This document shows, in pieces, positions 14,101 through 25,973 of a stretch of DNA of 64,000 nt; the stretch's first letter is position 1; each line of letters starts with the position of its first letter. The notes under the pieces were generated by a model. The model saw nothing but the letters and a program-made list of their open reading frames with translations, had not been told where the DNA came from and made no database searches. The DNA comes from Ridgeia piscesae. Lineage: Eukaryota; Annelida; Polychaeta; Sabellida; Siboglinidae. The stretch spans positions 400,001 to 464,000 of the forward strand of contig JAODUO010000070.1 of NCBI GenBank assembly GCA_025642075.2, written 5' to 3'. A program made the translations under genes and the position numbers.

Positions 14101-15390
14101 TAATATTGTCATCAATTAGCATGTTAGCATTGTCTGTGACATCATCAATGACATGATAAGTGACACCATCAATAAAATCATCATCAACATCACCGGTAAC
14201 TCATTACTGATCACATCACCTGAAATGTCATCAGAAATTTTATCAGTCAGTAACACAATCAAAAACAGTGTCCGTAACACTACCATTAACATCTTCAGTA
14301 ATGCCATTCTTGACATTGTTAAATAAACACCAACAGTAACATTATCAGTGAGACATTAATAGTAACAAGACTGTAACATCATAAGTAATATAGTCAGTAA
14401 CACCACTGGTAACATCATCTGTAAGATCATGATGTGATTTATCACTGACATTATCATGTATACTGTCTGGTAAAATATGACATGATGTCCTTAATGATGT
14501 CGCTGACATATCATCAATGACATCATGATGATGATGACTGAAACAGCCAAAACATACACTTTTTGTTTGCAGCTATGCTTGTGGGTTCCATACTGATGAT
14601 AATCCTCATCATTTCCGTCATTGTACTGTGCATTGTCATCTTTAAGAGGTGAGAGACATGCCCAATATGGCGAGTGACTAGTGACTCCCTCTAGGGGAGT
14701 TTCTAGCATGTGTGCTATACTAAAGCTCTTCATTATTAATTTTGATTTAGCCTTGATTACCCAGGCTCCATGAGGTGGCAGCACTTTTTTGCCCCTCACA
14801 CTGATAATATTCAAAAGCCATGAAACACAATAATTTTATCTAAGCAGACCCTTGATTAATCTCGGTATACATCAGGTAAGATGAATAGGATTATTTTGGA
14901 ACTAAAAGCTGACGAGTGAATATAAAGAACACTGCATAGGTGTGAAAAGATTGAAAAAATGAATTACCCTGGTACTAGATATACAGTCAGTAAACTGGTA
15001 AAATAGTTCATCACATTTAATGTAACATTAACAATTACAAATGATAAAAGCTAATGAAACGTAAAATGTCCATTTACAAACGTTCTGTTGCATGACAACA
15101 TTCTTTACAAATTAAATGTTTATAATGAATGCAGTGTTATTGTATTTGTTCCCAGACCAGAAAGCACATGCGTCCTGGCAGCCTCATTCTCATGCACATC
15201 GCCCGCGGCAACCAAGCCGTCACCACTGGCAACAAGAAAGGCACTCAACTACACGGACACTGGTGTTTGGTATATCACCAACAGAACAGGGAAAGTATCA
15301 AAGACAATGAACACAGCGATTCAAGACAGGAAATTATCTAAGCAGTACATTGAAATAGACGATTCGACAGACGAGTTTGAGTACACGTGA
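11113..15390 (+). CDS. Gene 1: SUEL-lectin/CUB single-pass membrane protein
   Basis: The model has six exons: 11113-11167, 11677-12015, 12754-13101, 13809-14003, 14573-14648 and 15156-15390. They sum to 1248 bp, 415 residues plus TGA. All introns are GT-AG; phases are 1,1,1,1,2. Order: signal peptide, SUEL-type lectin domain, CUB domain, stalk, TM helix, 79-residue tail. Each exon is open in the predicted phase, which is strong internal support. SUEL domains typically bind rhamnose or galactose and CUB domains mediate protein contacts, so a cell-surface adhesion or recognition role is likely; the ligand is unknown. The same architecture recurs in genes 2 and 4. The least certain point is the lectin exon start (11677 or 11716, both in frame). 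No close AATAAA is seen; the first clear one is at 16505. Confidence 0.85.
11677..12015 (+). CDS. Gene 1 exon: SUEL-type lectin domain
   Basis: Phase 1 to phase 1. The key pattern is a TMTC start strand, then an AYYGHSE segment matching the family's A-x-Y-G-R/H motif, DCT, a CIGQRVCEV segment (family C-x-G-x-x-x-C) and a final YECVP. The Cys pattern matches the SUEL/Gal_Lectin fold of about 80-90 residues. The donor is CCAG followed by gtacgt. The acceptor at 11676 (tgctag) leaves about 13 extra residues; the alternative at 11715 (atgacag) fits gene 2 better by length. Confidence 0.85.
12754..13101 (+). CDS. Gene 1 exon: CUB domain
   Basis: The acceptor is ttttgcag and the donor is AAAG followed by gtaagt, phase 1 on both sides, so this is one complete CUB domain of 116 codons. 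Visible hallmarks: Cys at DVCS, then GYIRSPHYPHNYPNN (family G-x-I-x-S-P-x-Y-P-x-x-Y), LRC, ACADW and TVC giving two disulfide pairs, and the terminal GFWLYYKG strand. The GFW(L)YY ending is shared with gene 2. Confidence 0.93.
13290..13360. repeat. Short inverted repeat in gene 1 intron
   Basis: ACCCGTCCACCC near 13290 is matched by its reverse complement GGGTGGACGGGT near 13343-13355, with extra GGACGGGTA copies between. It could form a hairpin in the intron. No known element is recognised. Confidence 0.5.
13556..13650 (+). repeat. Possible tRNA-derived SINE remnant
   Basis: GGGTTCAATACCCGG resembles a Pol III B box (GTTCRANNC), and GTGTGGTTGTCAGC upstream weakly resembles an A box at roughly tRNA spacing. 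There is only one copy in the window, so this is tentative. Confidence 0.3.
13809..14003 (+). CDS. Gene 1 exon: membrane-proximal stalk
   Basis: Sixty-five codons in phase 1-1 between acceptor ggttgcag and donor TTAG followed by gtacgt. There are no cysteines; it is polar, rich in Ser, Thr, Gln and Asn, and includes sequons such as NQS. It occupies the position of the longer stalk exons in genes 2 and 4. No domain is recognised. Confidence 0.75.
14040..14540. repeat. Degenerate ATCA/TAACA-rich tract in gene 1 intron
   Basis: Loose repeats of CATCA, TAACA and GTAACA with ten- to twenty-base spacing, plus a short ATG/ATGATG run before the TM exon. This looks like an old decayed simple-sequence region. 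Confidence 0.5.
14573..14648 (+). CDS. Gene 1 exon: transmembrane helix
   Basis: The acceptor is ttttgtttgcag; the exon is 76 bp, phase 1 in and phase 2 out. It codes MLVGSILMIILIISVIVLCI then VIFKR, an uninterrupted hydrophobic helix ending in basic stop-transfer residues. Genes 2 and 4 have TM exons of 79 and 73 bp with identical phases. Confidence 0.88.
15156..15390 (+). CDS. Gene 1 exon: cytoplasmic tail
   Basis: The acceptor is tttgttcccag; phase 2 is completed to Arg, then 78 codons to TGA. Tyrosines sit in NYTD, WYITN, QYIEIDD and the C-terminal EFEYT, typical spacing for SH2 or PTB targets or endocytic signals. No kinase, TIR or death domain is present, so signalling would be through recruited partners. 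The function of the motifs is inferred. Confidence 0.8.
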
Positions 15391-17069
15391 CAGTCACCAT
15401 GGTTACAACAAACAAACAGTTTAATTTAATTTTTTTTTTTTAAATATGCTATTGGATTCTTGTTTTCATGGCATACAAGATTTTGTTGTCTGGCACAAGA
15501 TATGAGGATATACAAGATGTCATTTGCTTGCGTATTATGAACATATATAAGATGTGAATTTAACTATAACACATATACAAGGCTTCGCATTAAGTTTTTA
15601 TCCACAGACCTGTGGCTCTAAAATGTTACAGACCCCCAAAAAGTTACTGACCCAAAATGTGCGATGTCAAATGTAGATTTGGTTGTTGCAAATTTCTAAT
15701 TGTTCTGAAAGGGCCACAGTGGCGACAGACACTATCTAAAACAATAGTGATCAATAGGATTGAAACCAGTGGCCTATCGGGTCAGCAAAATATGAAAAAT
15801 GGTGGCTGGAACTGGTCTGACAGCTTCAAAATCCACACTGGGCCATTGGGCCAGTGGTAATGTCGAGCTCTGTAATAATATTATAGAAGGACAGGTGGAG
15901 TTGTTAGAATATTCTCACATCACAGTCACACTCTGTCAGAGATATGTCAACACAATATGGCTGGAGGATGTGGGTGGTGATAGTGGCACCCCCTAGTGAG
16001 AGAAATGTGCAAATTTAAGATTGTAAAATGACGTCTTACACCACACAATGGATGTGGGTTGAATCAATGTAAGATGCGTAACCTTTTTGATTTAGCAAAT
16101 TCAGGGCCTGACAGACTAAAAACAGAAGATTAAAATCACCAAAACTTTATTTATTATTAGTCTAGATCTGCCATAAGAGGATGTGGTGTAAATATTTGTA
16201 TTTTCTTGTATAACAGTATTTCATGTAATCGGCAGCATGTGACCTTCACAAAATGACACATAATAAGTGGAAAAAGTAGTAGGGGTTTAAAAAACCCTGA
16301 CACAACCGGCAGCTCTATGTAAATATGATACGTACATTGACGTGTGTATATAATTTGGTGTGTATAAAAACTGTCATGAGAAACTTCCATGTATTAAGGT
16401 ATTTCAATGCTGACATATTTATTAATTTAATATTGCATTTTGAAGTATATAAATTTGTGATATTATCACTGATTGTAATATATATTATAATGATACTTGC
16501 TGTAAATAAAGGAAATTGATGTCTATATGTTTATAGTTTTTGTTTAAATCGCACCTACATGCATGCACAGTGTCATGTAACAAGTGTTTAAACTTGCATT
16601 ACAGCATGCATGTACAACCAAACAAATACAACACATCTGTAACATATATGTGCACACAAATACTGCACAAACACATCCACACATAATGTGTGATGTAACC
16701 ATATATATAAATAGAACACACTGGTAGAACTAAAGGGGAATGATTATTTATCTAACTGTATGGATGTGACTTAAAATAGATCATGTGTATATACCATATC
16801 ACACATATGCGAATAGATATTCATGTGTACATGTATGTGCAAAATTACATACTACACATCCACACACACATACACATGCACATTCATACACATGCACACA
16901 CGCATGCACACTCAAGCATGCGTTCATAAACTCTCCAGTCATGAATAGCACACATTCATAAACATGTAAACACAAAACACATGCCTACATATGCAAAATA
17001 CACCCATACATCAAACACACATGAATACATACATGCAAGCATACACCTCCTGTATGCACTCACAAGAAC
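15391..17069. other. 3' flank of gene 1 and intergenic DNA
   Basis: This contains the presumed 3' UTR of gene 1. No AATAAA is seen near the stop; the clear one is at 16505-16510. The segment at about 15580-16010 is less AT-rich but not recognised. No gene is supported. Confidence 0.4.
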
Positions 17070-17190
17070 ATGTACACACACACGCACGCACGCACGCATG
17101 CACACACACAGCACACATGCACAGCACGCACGCACGCACGCACGCACGCAGCACGCACGCACGCATGCACGCACGCACGCACAGCACGCA

Positions 17191-17235
<45 letters not shown>

Positions 17236-17236
17236 T
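17070..17236. repeat. (CACG)n / (CA)n microsatellite
   Basis: Runs of CACGCACG and GCATGCAC pass into pure CA. Apparent His-Thr-Arg proteins here are repeat artefacts. Confidence 0.93.
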
Positions 17237-18961
17237 GACCCACCTACTACCAGTGTAGTCAGCCAGCTAATCTGACAATCCACACAGCTGTCACCCCCCC
17301 CCACCACCCCCACCCCTACAGCCTGCCACACTACCCAACAGGTGTCGCCTCTCTCCGCCCCCAGTCACCATCACCTGTGCTGATCAATAACCACAGGTTG
17401 TCTGGCCTGGATGTGCTGCCATCCTTCCACACCAGCTGCCGCATCCAAGAGCATTCCACATCAATCATATGCAACAGAATGCAATTTGTGATACCAGTTT
17501 CTAAAAGCTCAAACCTTTCCACAAAAACATCCATATTAAAAAACAACGACGCTGTGTGTTTTATAGCTACCGTTTATGATGATGAAGAATGAAAATAATG
17601 TAGGCGATATTATTTGCACTTCGTACATTTCATGTGCTGTTTTTCACTGAGTTGAAAGCATACGTACAAGGTGGTGTGATGTATGGGTTAACATATGCAA
17701 TAGTTTGTCTCAATAATGTTGTAAATTATAAACATATGTTCTTGTCTTCATACTAAAACAGCCAGAAAATATATCTGGGTAATCAGCAACTGATGGAAAT
17801 ACAACTGCACACATTTTAAAATGTCCATCCAAAAATCTATCTTGTTTAATGATAATATTTTGCAAGTTAACACAACATTTATATCCTATCCTGTACATGT
17901 TACATAATAATTATAAACAATATGAGGAATTACTTTTTGATTTTGAAATATAAAACCTTACTTAAATACAGCACCATCCCTGCTTTCTTGCCATACAAAA
18001 ATGTGTATTCTTGTCTTCTTAACATCAACTATATTAATGTTTGTTTTAACGTAATGTGATGGAAGAAACATCATTTTATACAAAATATATTCCATATTGG
18101 AAGAAACATTATTTTGTAAGAAATATATTCCATATTGGAAGAAACATGGTTTTGTCCTAAAAACTGACACTTATGAGTCCTCAAATAATGTTATGACCCT
18201 GCTTAAAAACACTTTTATTGTATGTATCACAGAACTGCCAAAACTTGTACCATCTCAAAATGCCTTCATGAACCTGGACGTGTATTAAGTCATCTATCTC
18301 CATCTTTCAACATACCACAAGAAGAATGCAGGTGATAAACACAGCTGGTCACCTACTGACCATCTGTGCTGGTCAGTGTGACACCTTGCATCTTTACCTG
18401 GTGACACAGATCCAGTGGAATGTGGCAGGTGGTTTGATGACATCTGTCACAAACCGACAGAGTTGAAAGCCGAGATGACAGGACTTGGCAGAGATGTGAC
18501 CAGTAGACCACAGAGAAGACAGACTTCGTCTAATAAAGATAATGACATAATGTTGGGTCTTTGTTAAAATGTGAGTTCAAAATTACATGTTCTCAAACAA
18601 TCTACAGATCTGAAGACAAAGACGGCAATCACTCTGAAGGACATCAAAGCACCAGAACCAGGGAAATGTGGTTCCAGCAAAAGATTCAGAACTACTGCTC
18701 CAGTGCTCCACCATACAGTGTGGAGCTAGACGTCTAAAGCATCTTTGTATACTCTGCAACATGGTCAGAGCTTTGACCTTTGTGACCTCAGACCAAACAA
18801 GTGACACATAATCAGAGTGAACTCAGCATCCTGTGGACCATTGTTAAGAGCAAGAGCTTAAAGACACCAGCGTCACAATGCCAAAGAACTAACTCCTGAA
18901 GACACTGGATTGGGTACGGAGGCAGAGTAATGTGATGGAGAGGACAAGACATAGCACTCCC
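17237..18961. other. Intergenic DNA upstream of gene 2
   Basis: No gene or element is recognised. The last few hundred bases before 18962 should hold the gene 2 promoter and 5' UTR, but I see no TATA box or strong initiator. Confidence 0.35.
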
Positions 18962-19034
18962 ATGACGATGACACTGATGCGTCAACTAGATTGCATCCTG
19001 TGGGTCCTGGTCCTGTCTCCTGTTCTGTCACAAG
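18962..19034 (+). CDS. Gene 2 exon: signal peptide
   Basis: Twenty-four codons plus one base: a polar N-terminus, then a hydrophobic core (CILWVLVLSPVLSQ) and a gtgagt donor in phase 1. The cleavage site is likely near the exon junction. Confidence 0.78.
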
Positions 19035-22000
19035 GTGAGTCTGGGAGAATGTTTCAGAAGTACACAAAGTAAAAACTGTTATACATTTTGTGTTGGTTCA
19101 ACAACACCTATCTCTATATGTCTCTCGGCTTGCAATGTTTAGGATCTAAAATTAGAATTATTTGGCATTGTTTCACTTATTGAATGGTACCACTGCAGAA
19201 ATGTTATTTCTTTGTGTAATGTGATGGTGGCTAGACCATATTTTACGTAATGTTTAAGGTATTTTGGGTCTTCGCAAATTCATGTGTCGCCCATTTGTTA
19301 AGGCATAAAGATGGTTTTGTGACAACTTCCAAATGCTGCTAAATTTGCTATAATAATGGCTGGAGAATAGGATTATTTTATTGTAATAACTCCTAGTTTT
19401 CTTTACCAGCCGTGCTTCTTAGTTCTAGCTCTTGTTAACATCAACTGGGAGATATTTTGATAGTGGATTTAACAGATCTCATAAGTTTGGGTTACTATGG
19501 ATTTTAGTACCTGCCACTGCATTATATTGACAAACAATTCCCACTTTTGACACAAAATTAGTGCGTGAAACCTTGCACATCAGACTTCATATTGGTGATG
19601 GATCAATTCTGAACTTGGATGATAAATGCCTAAAAAATCTAAAAATACAAGACATTTTTATAAGTCCATTTCGTTTGAGGACATTTTACTAAATATCTTT
19701 CTTTTTATACATACTTGAGTACATGCGCACCTGCATTAGTATTTATTTATGTATGAGTGCATGTGGGTCTATATGTATAGACATGCATACACTATATAAA
19801 ATGTATGTCAATAGAGTAATAATTTGTCTAATTTATAATTTACCTACTTTTATACTGTTAAATTAATAGTTTTAATATAACTAACTTAAAATGTTCAACA
19901 TTTTATCAGAAGTTATTTTTAAATTTGCTTAATAACATACATTGAATCGCAGTTGCATGAATTATGATTTTACAATACTTTCAGTATGTTATGGATATTT
20001 GGCTCTATAAATATTAACTATTATTATTCAACGAAAATTGCAGCACTGCACAATGAACATGTTGTGCACCAGTGCTTTGATGCACCGATTCGCATGGAAT
20101 GTCGCACTGGCAGCATGGTGCATGTGGTCGGTGCTTACCACCGCCAGATATGGCACTGTCCCGGAGAGTTTCACTCATTCGCCTGTCACCAGAGGGCACT
20201 GTGGAAGCCCGTGTGTGTCGGGCAGGAGGCGTGTGAGTTCATGGCACCCAGAGTGAGGCTATCGGACGAATGTGGTTTCAGCAACGACTTTCTTGTGACA
20301 TTTCAGTGTGTACCAGGTTCGGGTGGTTTCCTTATTTCCTGTTTCGTGTTTTGAACATACATTTCATTTCATCTCATTTCATCTCAAAAGACACGTTAAT
20401 CTAACAGATAAAAATAAAAAATGTAAATATTTATCCATAGATACAGAAACATCCTCAATTCAGGGACCTTGTTGAACACCGTTAGTAGAGAAAACTCCTT
20501 GAACATAACAGTGGCTTGACTCTGGAGTAATTAATCTGTAGATATTAACAATTTGAAATCAGTAAAATATTTTTAAACATAATGCCAGGAACCTTACAAT
20601 TGATATTAGGACAAATTTAAATCTAATTATAGTATAATTAATAACACAATAATCACAAGCGAATTTCTTTCAACATATTATGTGATTTATGTTATGATGT
20701 TCCATCATCTCTAGCTTTAACATATAATATAAATATAATTTAAATATTTCATTCGTCCGTCCGTCCGTCCGTCCGTCCGTCCGTCCGTCCGTCCGTCCGT
20801 CCGTCCGTCCGTGTCCGTGTCCGTGCGCCCCCTCGTCGTCCGTCCGTCCGTCCGTCCGTCCGTCCGTCCGTCCGTCCGTCCGTCCGTCCGTCCGTCTCCG
20901 TCCGTCCGTCCGTCCGTCCGTCCGTCCGTCCGTCCGTCCGTCCGTCCGTCCGTCCGTCCGTCCGTCCGTCCGTCCGTCCGTCCGTCCGTCCTTTCATTCA
21001 TATATGGAAGTCTGTAACCTGAAGCTATTACAATTGATGCATTACATAACCTTTACACAGTGTATATGAAATATTATGTATGTTGAAGTACGTATATTAT
21101 GAGTTTGATGTAATGGGCGACCAACTTGATAAGTTATTCTTCTCTTATCTGTGTAACATTAATCTCTAACCGGGGGGGGGTATCACAAATCATGTGAATG
21201 AGGACACAAATTTACTTATTTACTGTTACCAGTTATGTCACTGTTCATGACTCACCATGTGGGAAATATCTCTTTGATGCTGGCAATGTCAAAAATTATG
21301 TCATTATAGAACAAGTTAAAGATTAACCATAATTCTGTAAACAGTAACAACGACAGTCTTTGGTTTGTTGGTCTCTGGTTGGTGTGAGTTAGTCACCAGT
21401 GAGTATGTCTTTTTGCAGTGACTCGTAACCATGACATCTGCCAGTCTGTCACCTCAGGGTGCCTCTCTTCACCCTCAGGGTATCTCACCTCACCAAACTA
21501 CCCCCTCAGATACGAACCCGGCCACGACTGTCATGTGACCATCTCTGTCTCCACTGGTCACTTCATACACATCTACTTACTGGACATGAACCTTGCCCAT
21601 TACACTGACCACAATGGCTGTATTGATGCACTGATGGTCAGCGAGTCTGGACACTGGTCACATGACGTATGTGTAGGTAGTGGACTGGTGTATAGGAGTG
21701 TGACCAATTCGGTCACTGTCCACTTCAGGAGCACAGACGCTGGACTCCTGACAGTGGCCAAAGGGTTCTGGCTCTATTACAAAGGTAGGTTGTGGACTCC
21801 TAAATAGCTTTTCCGCTGGCAATGTTTTGTCAGGTTATATGAAAACTGTAGCAAAGAATAACCTGAAATTATCAGACAACTGCTCCCATCATATCGTTGA
21901 TTTGGGGATGATATCTCATCAAAATCACACACATTCAGCTGTCCTGAAATGCATCCATGCACAGTGGCCATCAATTTGTACCATAATAAATGATGTTGTT

Positions 22001-25000
22001 TCTGTTCAAATAAGGACACACTGCAGTTCATAAGTGGCACAACTGTAGCAAGTTATGTTCCTTACAATACACAGCAACACACAATGCAGTGTGACAACCA
22101 ACATACCATCTACCAGTTTATAGTTCTTTATGTATTTTACTGTAGTTGTGGTGAAGGATTAGCATTTATGACAAGTGGTGGGCATTTAGACAGTGGCGCC
22201 CTCTGATGAATGAAGGCTGCTGCCAACCTGGTCCCTAGATGGCGTCACTGCATAGCACTTCTTTAAATGATCTTATTTCATTAAGAACCTTAATAACCAT
22301 GTTAGACAAAAAGAAAGGAAAATCTGGAAACTGAAACTATCAAGTGCACATAAAAGTTCCTTTTTTAGGATAAAACAACTGCAGATATTTAGAAGCAATA
22401 AATACGTTTTAAGTTTCACTGTTGTCACGGTGACCAACTAAAGAAACGGTTCACTGAAGGCACTGATATATAACTACATTTGTTTTCATTATCCAGATGT
22501 CACGGCTGAGATACATCCAAGGCTACCTGTTGTCATGGCAACACAAGCTGTCATGGAGACACCTGTCGTTGTGGATACGGCACTCATCATTGAGAAACTA
22601 ATAGCAACCGACACGTCAATGATGCGGGTCAAAAACTTGCATCACAGAAATGACACACAACCACTGGATGGAAAAAATACCAGGACAGTTGGTCTGTATG
22701 ATATACGAATTGCCCTGGCACGTAACCATGACAACATGAAGAATACAACCAGACAAGACCACAGACCACCAAAAAATAATGACAAAGAAGATGCTGTCTC
22801 ATCTGACAGCCAGAATGGTAAACTATTAATAATGCTAGACAGCAAAAACCTACATGATACAAGTGGGGTTGCTAACCCAGTTTCTGGTGTAGTCGTTGGG
22901 AAAGACAAGGATGAACTGGTGGGGAAGGAACCCAAAGAGGATGAATCGAGGTCGCTGGACATCGTAACCAAGGAGACAGAGAAGATGAACACAAATGCTT
23001 CAGCAGCGGAGCCTGGAACAACATCCACACCATGTAGTGTCATCAACAGAACCACCAAGAGTCGTCCGGCAAAGATTGTCACCCATGTGAGGGTGACGCC
23101 ACTCAGCAAAACACCTGACGACTGGGGCTTGAAGGCGGGTAAGTGAGTCAACTCTAGAGCACACAGACCCTCGCTATATGTCTACATACATGGCCTTCAG
23201 TAGTATAATGTGACATCACATCTTGGTTGTAAATCCCACAGCTAATGTACGATCCCCACAAGCCAGGGATGGTAAAAGGTAAGTAAAAGCAAGTTCTTAT
23301 ATAGTCATCAGGACTGCTCAAAGCACTTTACATTTTACCTACTCAGTCAGAACACCCTCTCAATTTCTCTGGGAAGCATTATTGGTTAAATAATGGTTGC
23401 CATGCTTGATGTAATGGCAAGAAATTTTTTAGTCAATGTTGATACATTGTTGATTCCATGTTGTTGATTCCATGTTGTTGTTTCCATGTTGTTGCTAATG
23501 CAGTGAGTTGATTGTTGTTCAGTATTTATCCAATGCTGAGTTAAACTAGATTTAATGTTAACTCCCACAGGTTTGTGTTATTTCAATATTGACGTAACTT
23601 TGTCATAATACTGAATCAGTGTTTATTCAATAATAATAACGTTAATCTAACATTTATTGTCCTGCCAAATTATGGTTTTGAAATCCGGAAATTTGAGAGT
23701 TTATGTCAATCTCAACTGTTCAGTTCTACATAAACATTCTCAGGAAACTGTGTTGGTGTCACTTGGTGTGTGGTGAATATTCCGGCTGCTTCCCATGACC
23801 TTCATCATCAATCTGAAGGTCACGGCCACCCAGCAGCAAAATTTCTTGAGAGGTAATTATACATGATATTAATGACAACCATGAAACTGGATCAACAATC
23901 CATTCAAAGTTCAATCCAGTTTATTTACTGTAAGTCGCCAAATCTCTGTCCCATTGGATTGAACTTTGGAAGACGGGGGGGGGGGGAGGATACAGTTGGA
24001 TACATCTGAAGCAAAAGTCTGGCAAGTTTGCTTCCATCCTGGGAATCCGGGACTCACAAAAATCCAGGAGATTCCCGATAAAATCTGGGAATGTTGACAG
24101 GTATAGTCTGATCTGACATCAATATTACAACCTGTATCTGTTTTTGCAATCACAGGTCTGATTGCTGGTGGTGCCATCTGTCTGACACTGGTTATACTTC
24201 TGATAGTATGGCTCTCAGCAAACCACTACAGAAGGTAAGTGACACATTTCATCTGAGTCAAATTGAAAAAAGTAATTTTACAGACGTCATTTAAAATTCA
24301 TTTGCAACAACCTCATTTAATTAGTTTACGCTATGGTAAGCTGGTCATTTGTATATATTTTAAATAGGTGGCTCCTATTTGTATCAAGCATTTATATTTT
24401 ATGTACAATAGTAAGTCTGTCTGTGTAATTTTCTACGTAATTAAGACAGTGACGTGTCACTAGTCACTGTGTCATGTTATGTTTTACTGTAAGAACAACT
24501 GATTAACCACACAGAAGGCGAGAATCTTGTCTATTGGTTTATATTCTTGAAAAGATTAGCTAAGAGGTCTTACTCCAAACTGTGTGGTCACAGAATAGTC
24601 TCTCAAAATGTTCAGAACTGACCAGTGTATAATTAACTGACCACAACACCCAGGACTGACAGGTGTACAATTTAACTGACTGCAACTTTCTGGACTGACC
24701 AGTGTATAATTTAACTGCCCTCATTTTAGGCCTGACCAGTAAACAATTTAACTGACCGGTGTCTAATTAACTGACCATAATTTCCAGGACTGACCGTCTG
24801 CAGTGTAGTGTTAGCACCACATCTGACAGGGGCTAACAGTGACATCATACTGGCATACAACACAGAGACCCAGGCACATGTTCCCGGACTGACCAATGCC
24901 GCACTGGACAAGGCCTTATCGACATCACTACATCGACTGTCAGCAGATGTCGCCACTGAGCCCATGTCGAACTGGGCTTCATGTCACCTCTATGAAAGAA

Positions 25001-25059
25001 CACCAATTTACAAGATGGGCATCCGAAGTTACAATCCATCGAAGGCCCGTCTAAGTTAA
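18962..25059 (+). CDS. Gene 2: SUEL-lectin/CUB single-pass membrane protein
   Basis: The model has six exons: 18962-19034, 20044-20316, 21419-21784, 22497-23138, 24156-24234 and 24804-25059. Together they are 1689 bp, 562 residues plus TAA. Phases are 1,1,1,1,2, identical to gene 1, as are domain order and CUB exon ending, so the two are tandem paralogues. The main difference is a stalk three times longer. An in-frame upstream ATG at 18935 would add nine polar residues before the leader; 18962 is preferred because it gives a normal signal peptide. The lectin exon donor (CCAG followed by gttcgg) is weak but matches the homologous splice position in genes 1 and 4. AATAAA lies 143 bp after the stop. 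Confidence 0.84.
20044..20316 (+). CDS. Gene 2 exon: SUEL-type lectin domain
   Basis: Ninety codons, phase 1-1, after acceptor aaaattgcag. It aligns with the gene 1 lectin exon: MEC with GSMVHVVGAYHR, CVGQEACEF, and the terminal FQCVPG. The family's A-Y-G motif is changed to AYHRQ, so the sugar-contact loop differs and binding specificity may be altered or lost. The eight-cysteine pattern is retained. Confidence 0.8.
20751..20992. repeat. (CCGT)n tetranucleotide microsatellite
   Basis: About 240 bp of CCGT in the gene 2 lectin-CUB intron, interrupted near 20812-20840 by GTGTCCGTGCGCCCCCTCG. Frames on both strands read Arg-Pro-Ser-Val or Gly-Arg-Thr-Asp artefacts. It is one of the few GC-rich, CpG-dense tracts in the window. 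Confidence 0.97.
21419..21784 (+). CDS. Gene 2 exon: CUB domain
   Basis: 122 codons, phase 1-1. The acceptor is ttttgcag and the donor AAAG followed by gtaggt. Markers: DICQ, GYLTSPNYPLRYEPG, HDCHV, LLDMNL, GCID, DVCVG and the final KGFWLYYKG. An extra Cys (SGC) gives an odd total compared with the usual four. Confidence 0.92.
22497..23138 (+). CDS. Gene 2 exon: long stalk
   Basis: 214 codons, phase 1-1, acceptor ttttcattatccag and donor GCGG followed by gtaagt. It is hydrophilic, rich in Thr, Asp, Lys and Asn, and has almost no cysteine. It is not repetitive, unlike the gene 4 stalk. No domain is recognised; it probably spaces the lectin/CUB head from the membrane. Confidence 0.8.
23288..23376 (-). 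mobile_element. SINE fragment
   Basis: AAGTTCTTATATAGTCATCA with the following TGCTCAAAGCACTTTACA and TTTCTCTGGGAAG matches the body of the two longer SINE copies at 35199 and 44035, with small deletions. Only the body is present, without the tRNA-like part. Confidence 0.6.
24156..24234 (+). CDS. Gene 2 exon: transmembrane helix
   Basis: 79 bp, phase 1 in and 2 out: LIAGGAICLTLVILLIVWLS then ANHYRR. It is a hydrophobic helix followed by basic residues. A poly-G run at about 23977 and unique DNA lie in the preceding intron. Confidence 0.88.
24804..25059 (+). CDS. Gene 2 exon: cytoplasmic tail
   Basis: The acceptor gtctgcag at 24803 is the one that keeps phase 2. A nearer acceptor (tttccag at 24787) would hit an early stop. 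Eighty-five codons to TAA. Tyrosine sites include LAYNTE, HLYERT, PIYKMG and SYNPSK. It is short and shares no long identity with the gene 1 tail, so tails have diverged faster than the CUB domains. Confidence 0.75.
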
Positions 25060-25201
25060 AGACATTATGGGATGGATAGGGAGACTGATTGGGAAGAAAC
25101 AGGAAACATTTCTTCCTGTCATCAACATGATTAAAAACATTAAAAAACAAGAGACACTGTATTTTTGTATCACAATTTTTTTTCACTGCTGGTGGATTGG
25201 A

Positions 25202-25207
25202 AAATAA
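25202..25207 (+). terminator. Poly(A) signal for gene 2
   Basis: AATAAA, 143 bp after the gene 2 stop, in AT-rich DNA. Position and strand fit 3' end formation for gene 2. Confidence 0.55.
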
Positions 25208-25937
25208 AAACACATCAAATATATTTGTGTAAAAACCTGCTGTATATGATAGTTCACTTTTGCAAACTAAAAATTAATAACAAAAATGCTAAATATATGC
25301 TGTGACCCGTAATATGAATAAAACCTGGTGAAAATGTACGTTAAGTCCCAAAATTATGTCACAGCAATTAATACTATCCAGGTAAGTGTGTTAGCAGAGA
25401 TTTCTAAAATAGAGCACGTAGTAATTTGTGTATAAATTGAGTAACGTCATCACAAGCCGACACATTCTATTATTCAGTGCTACATCATAAAAACAAATGG
25501 CACAATTTATAAGTTAAAGTTTGTGCCGCAAACTATACAAACTACACACAGCTGTCGATGGACGGCCGGCCACACGACGTATTGTGGTAATTGCATTAAA
25601 CAACCTGAGGCTGTGAATTTTATTTCGACACAAGCACTGTTGCACAAAGCTGGGCTGTGCACTGGCTGCATTAAATCAGATATTGCTACAGGCATTTGAC
25701 GGCCAGAAAGAGAGTAAGAACACCAGGACATGACAGGTAAATCTGTCATTAACATCTACATCTGTGTGTGTCGTGACACGACTGAAATAGTTGGAACAGT
25801 TGTTGGTTTTGCTGTGAGAACGCAAGGCCAATTTGAGTGGTAGGACTTCACTGGTGGCGCAGGACTTTGAGTGGTAGGACTTCACCAGCGAATCACACTA
25901 GCGCATGGCGTGGATACATACAGACAGTGGTCATTAA
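25208..25937. other. Spacer between genes 2 and 3
   Basis: No coding feature. The string TTTGAGTGGTAGGACTTCAC occurs twice (about 25833 and 25868), a small local duplication. This stretch may contain the gene 3 promoter. Confidence 0.35.
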
Positions 25938-25973
25938 GACATGTTAATTATCAGTAAAACTCTGTCGCTACAG
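25938..25973 (+). other. Candidate first exon end of gene 3
   Basis: CGCTACAG followed by gtaagt is a consensus donor at 25974. It lies upstream of the gene 3 coding exon with no intervening acceptor other than that exon's own. It may be the end of a 5' noncoding exon. The local ATG at 25940 would give a phase that does not suit the next exon. Confidence 0.25.

Noticed and set aside
15970..16000. Possible CTCF-like sites at 15983, 22190, 22235 and 40430
   Set aside because: Each has two or three mismatches to the core, a level expected several times by chance in 64 kb on both strands.
20717..21017. Arg-Thr-Asp-Gly repeat proteins
   Set aside because: Translation of the (CCGT)n microsatellite inside a gene 2 intron.
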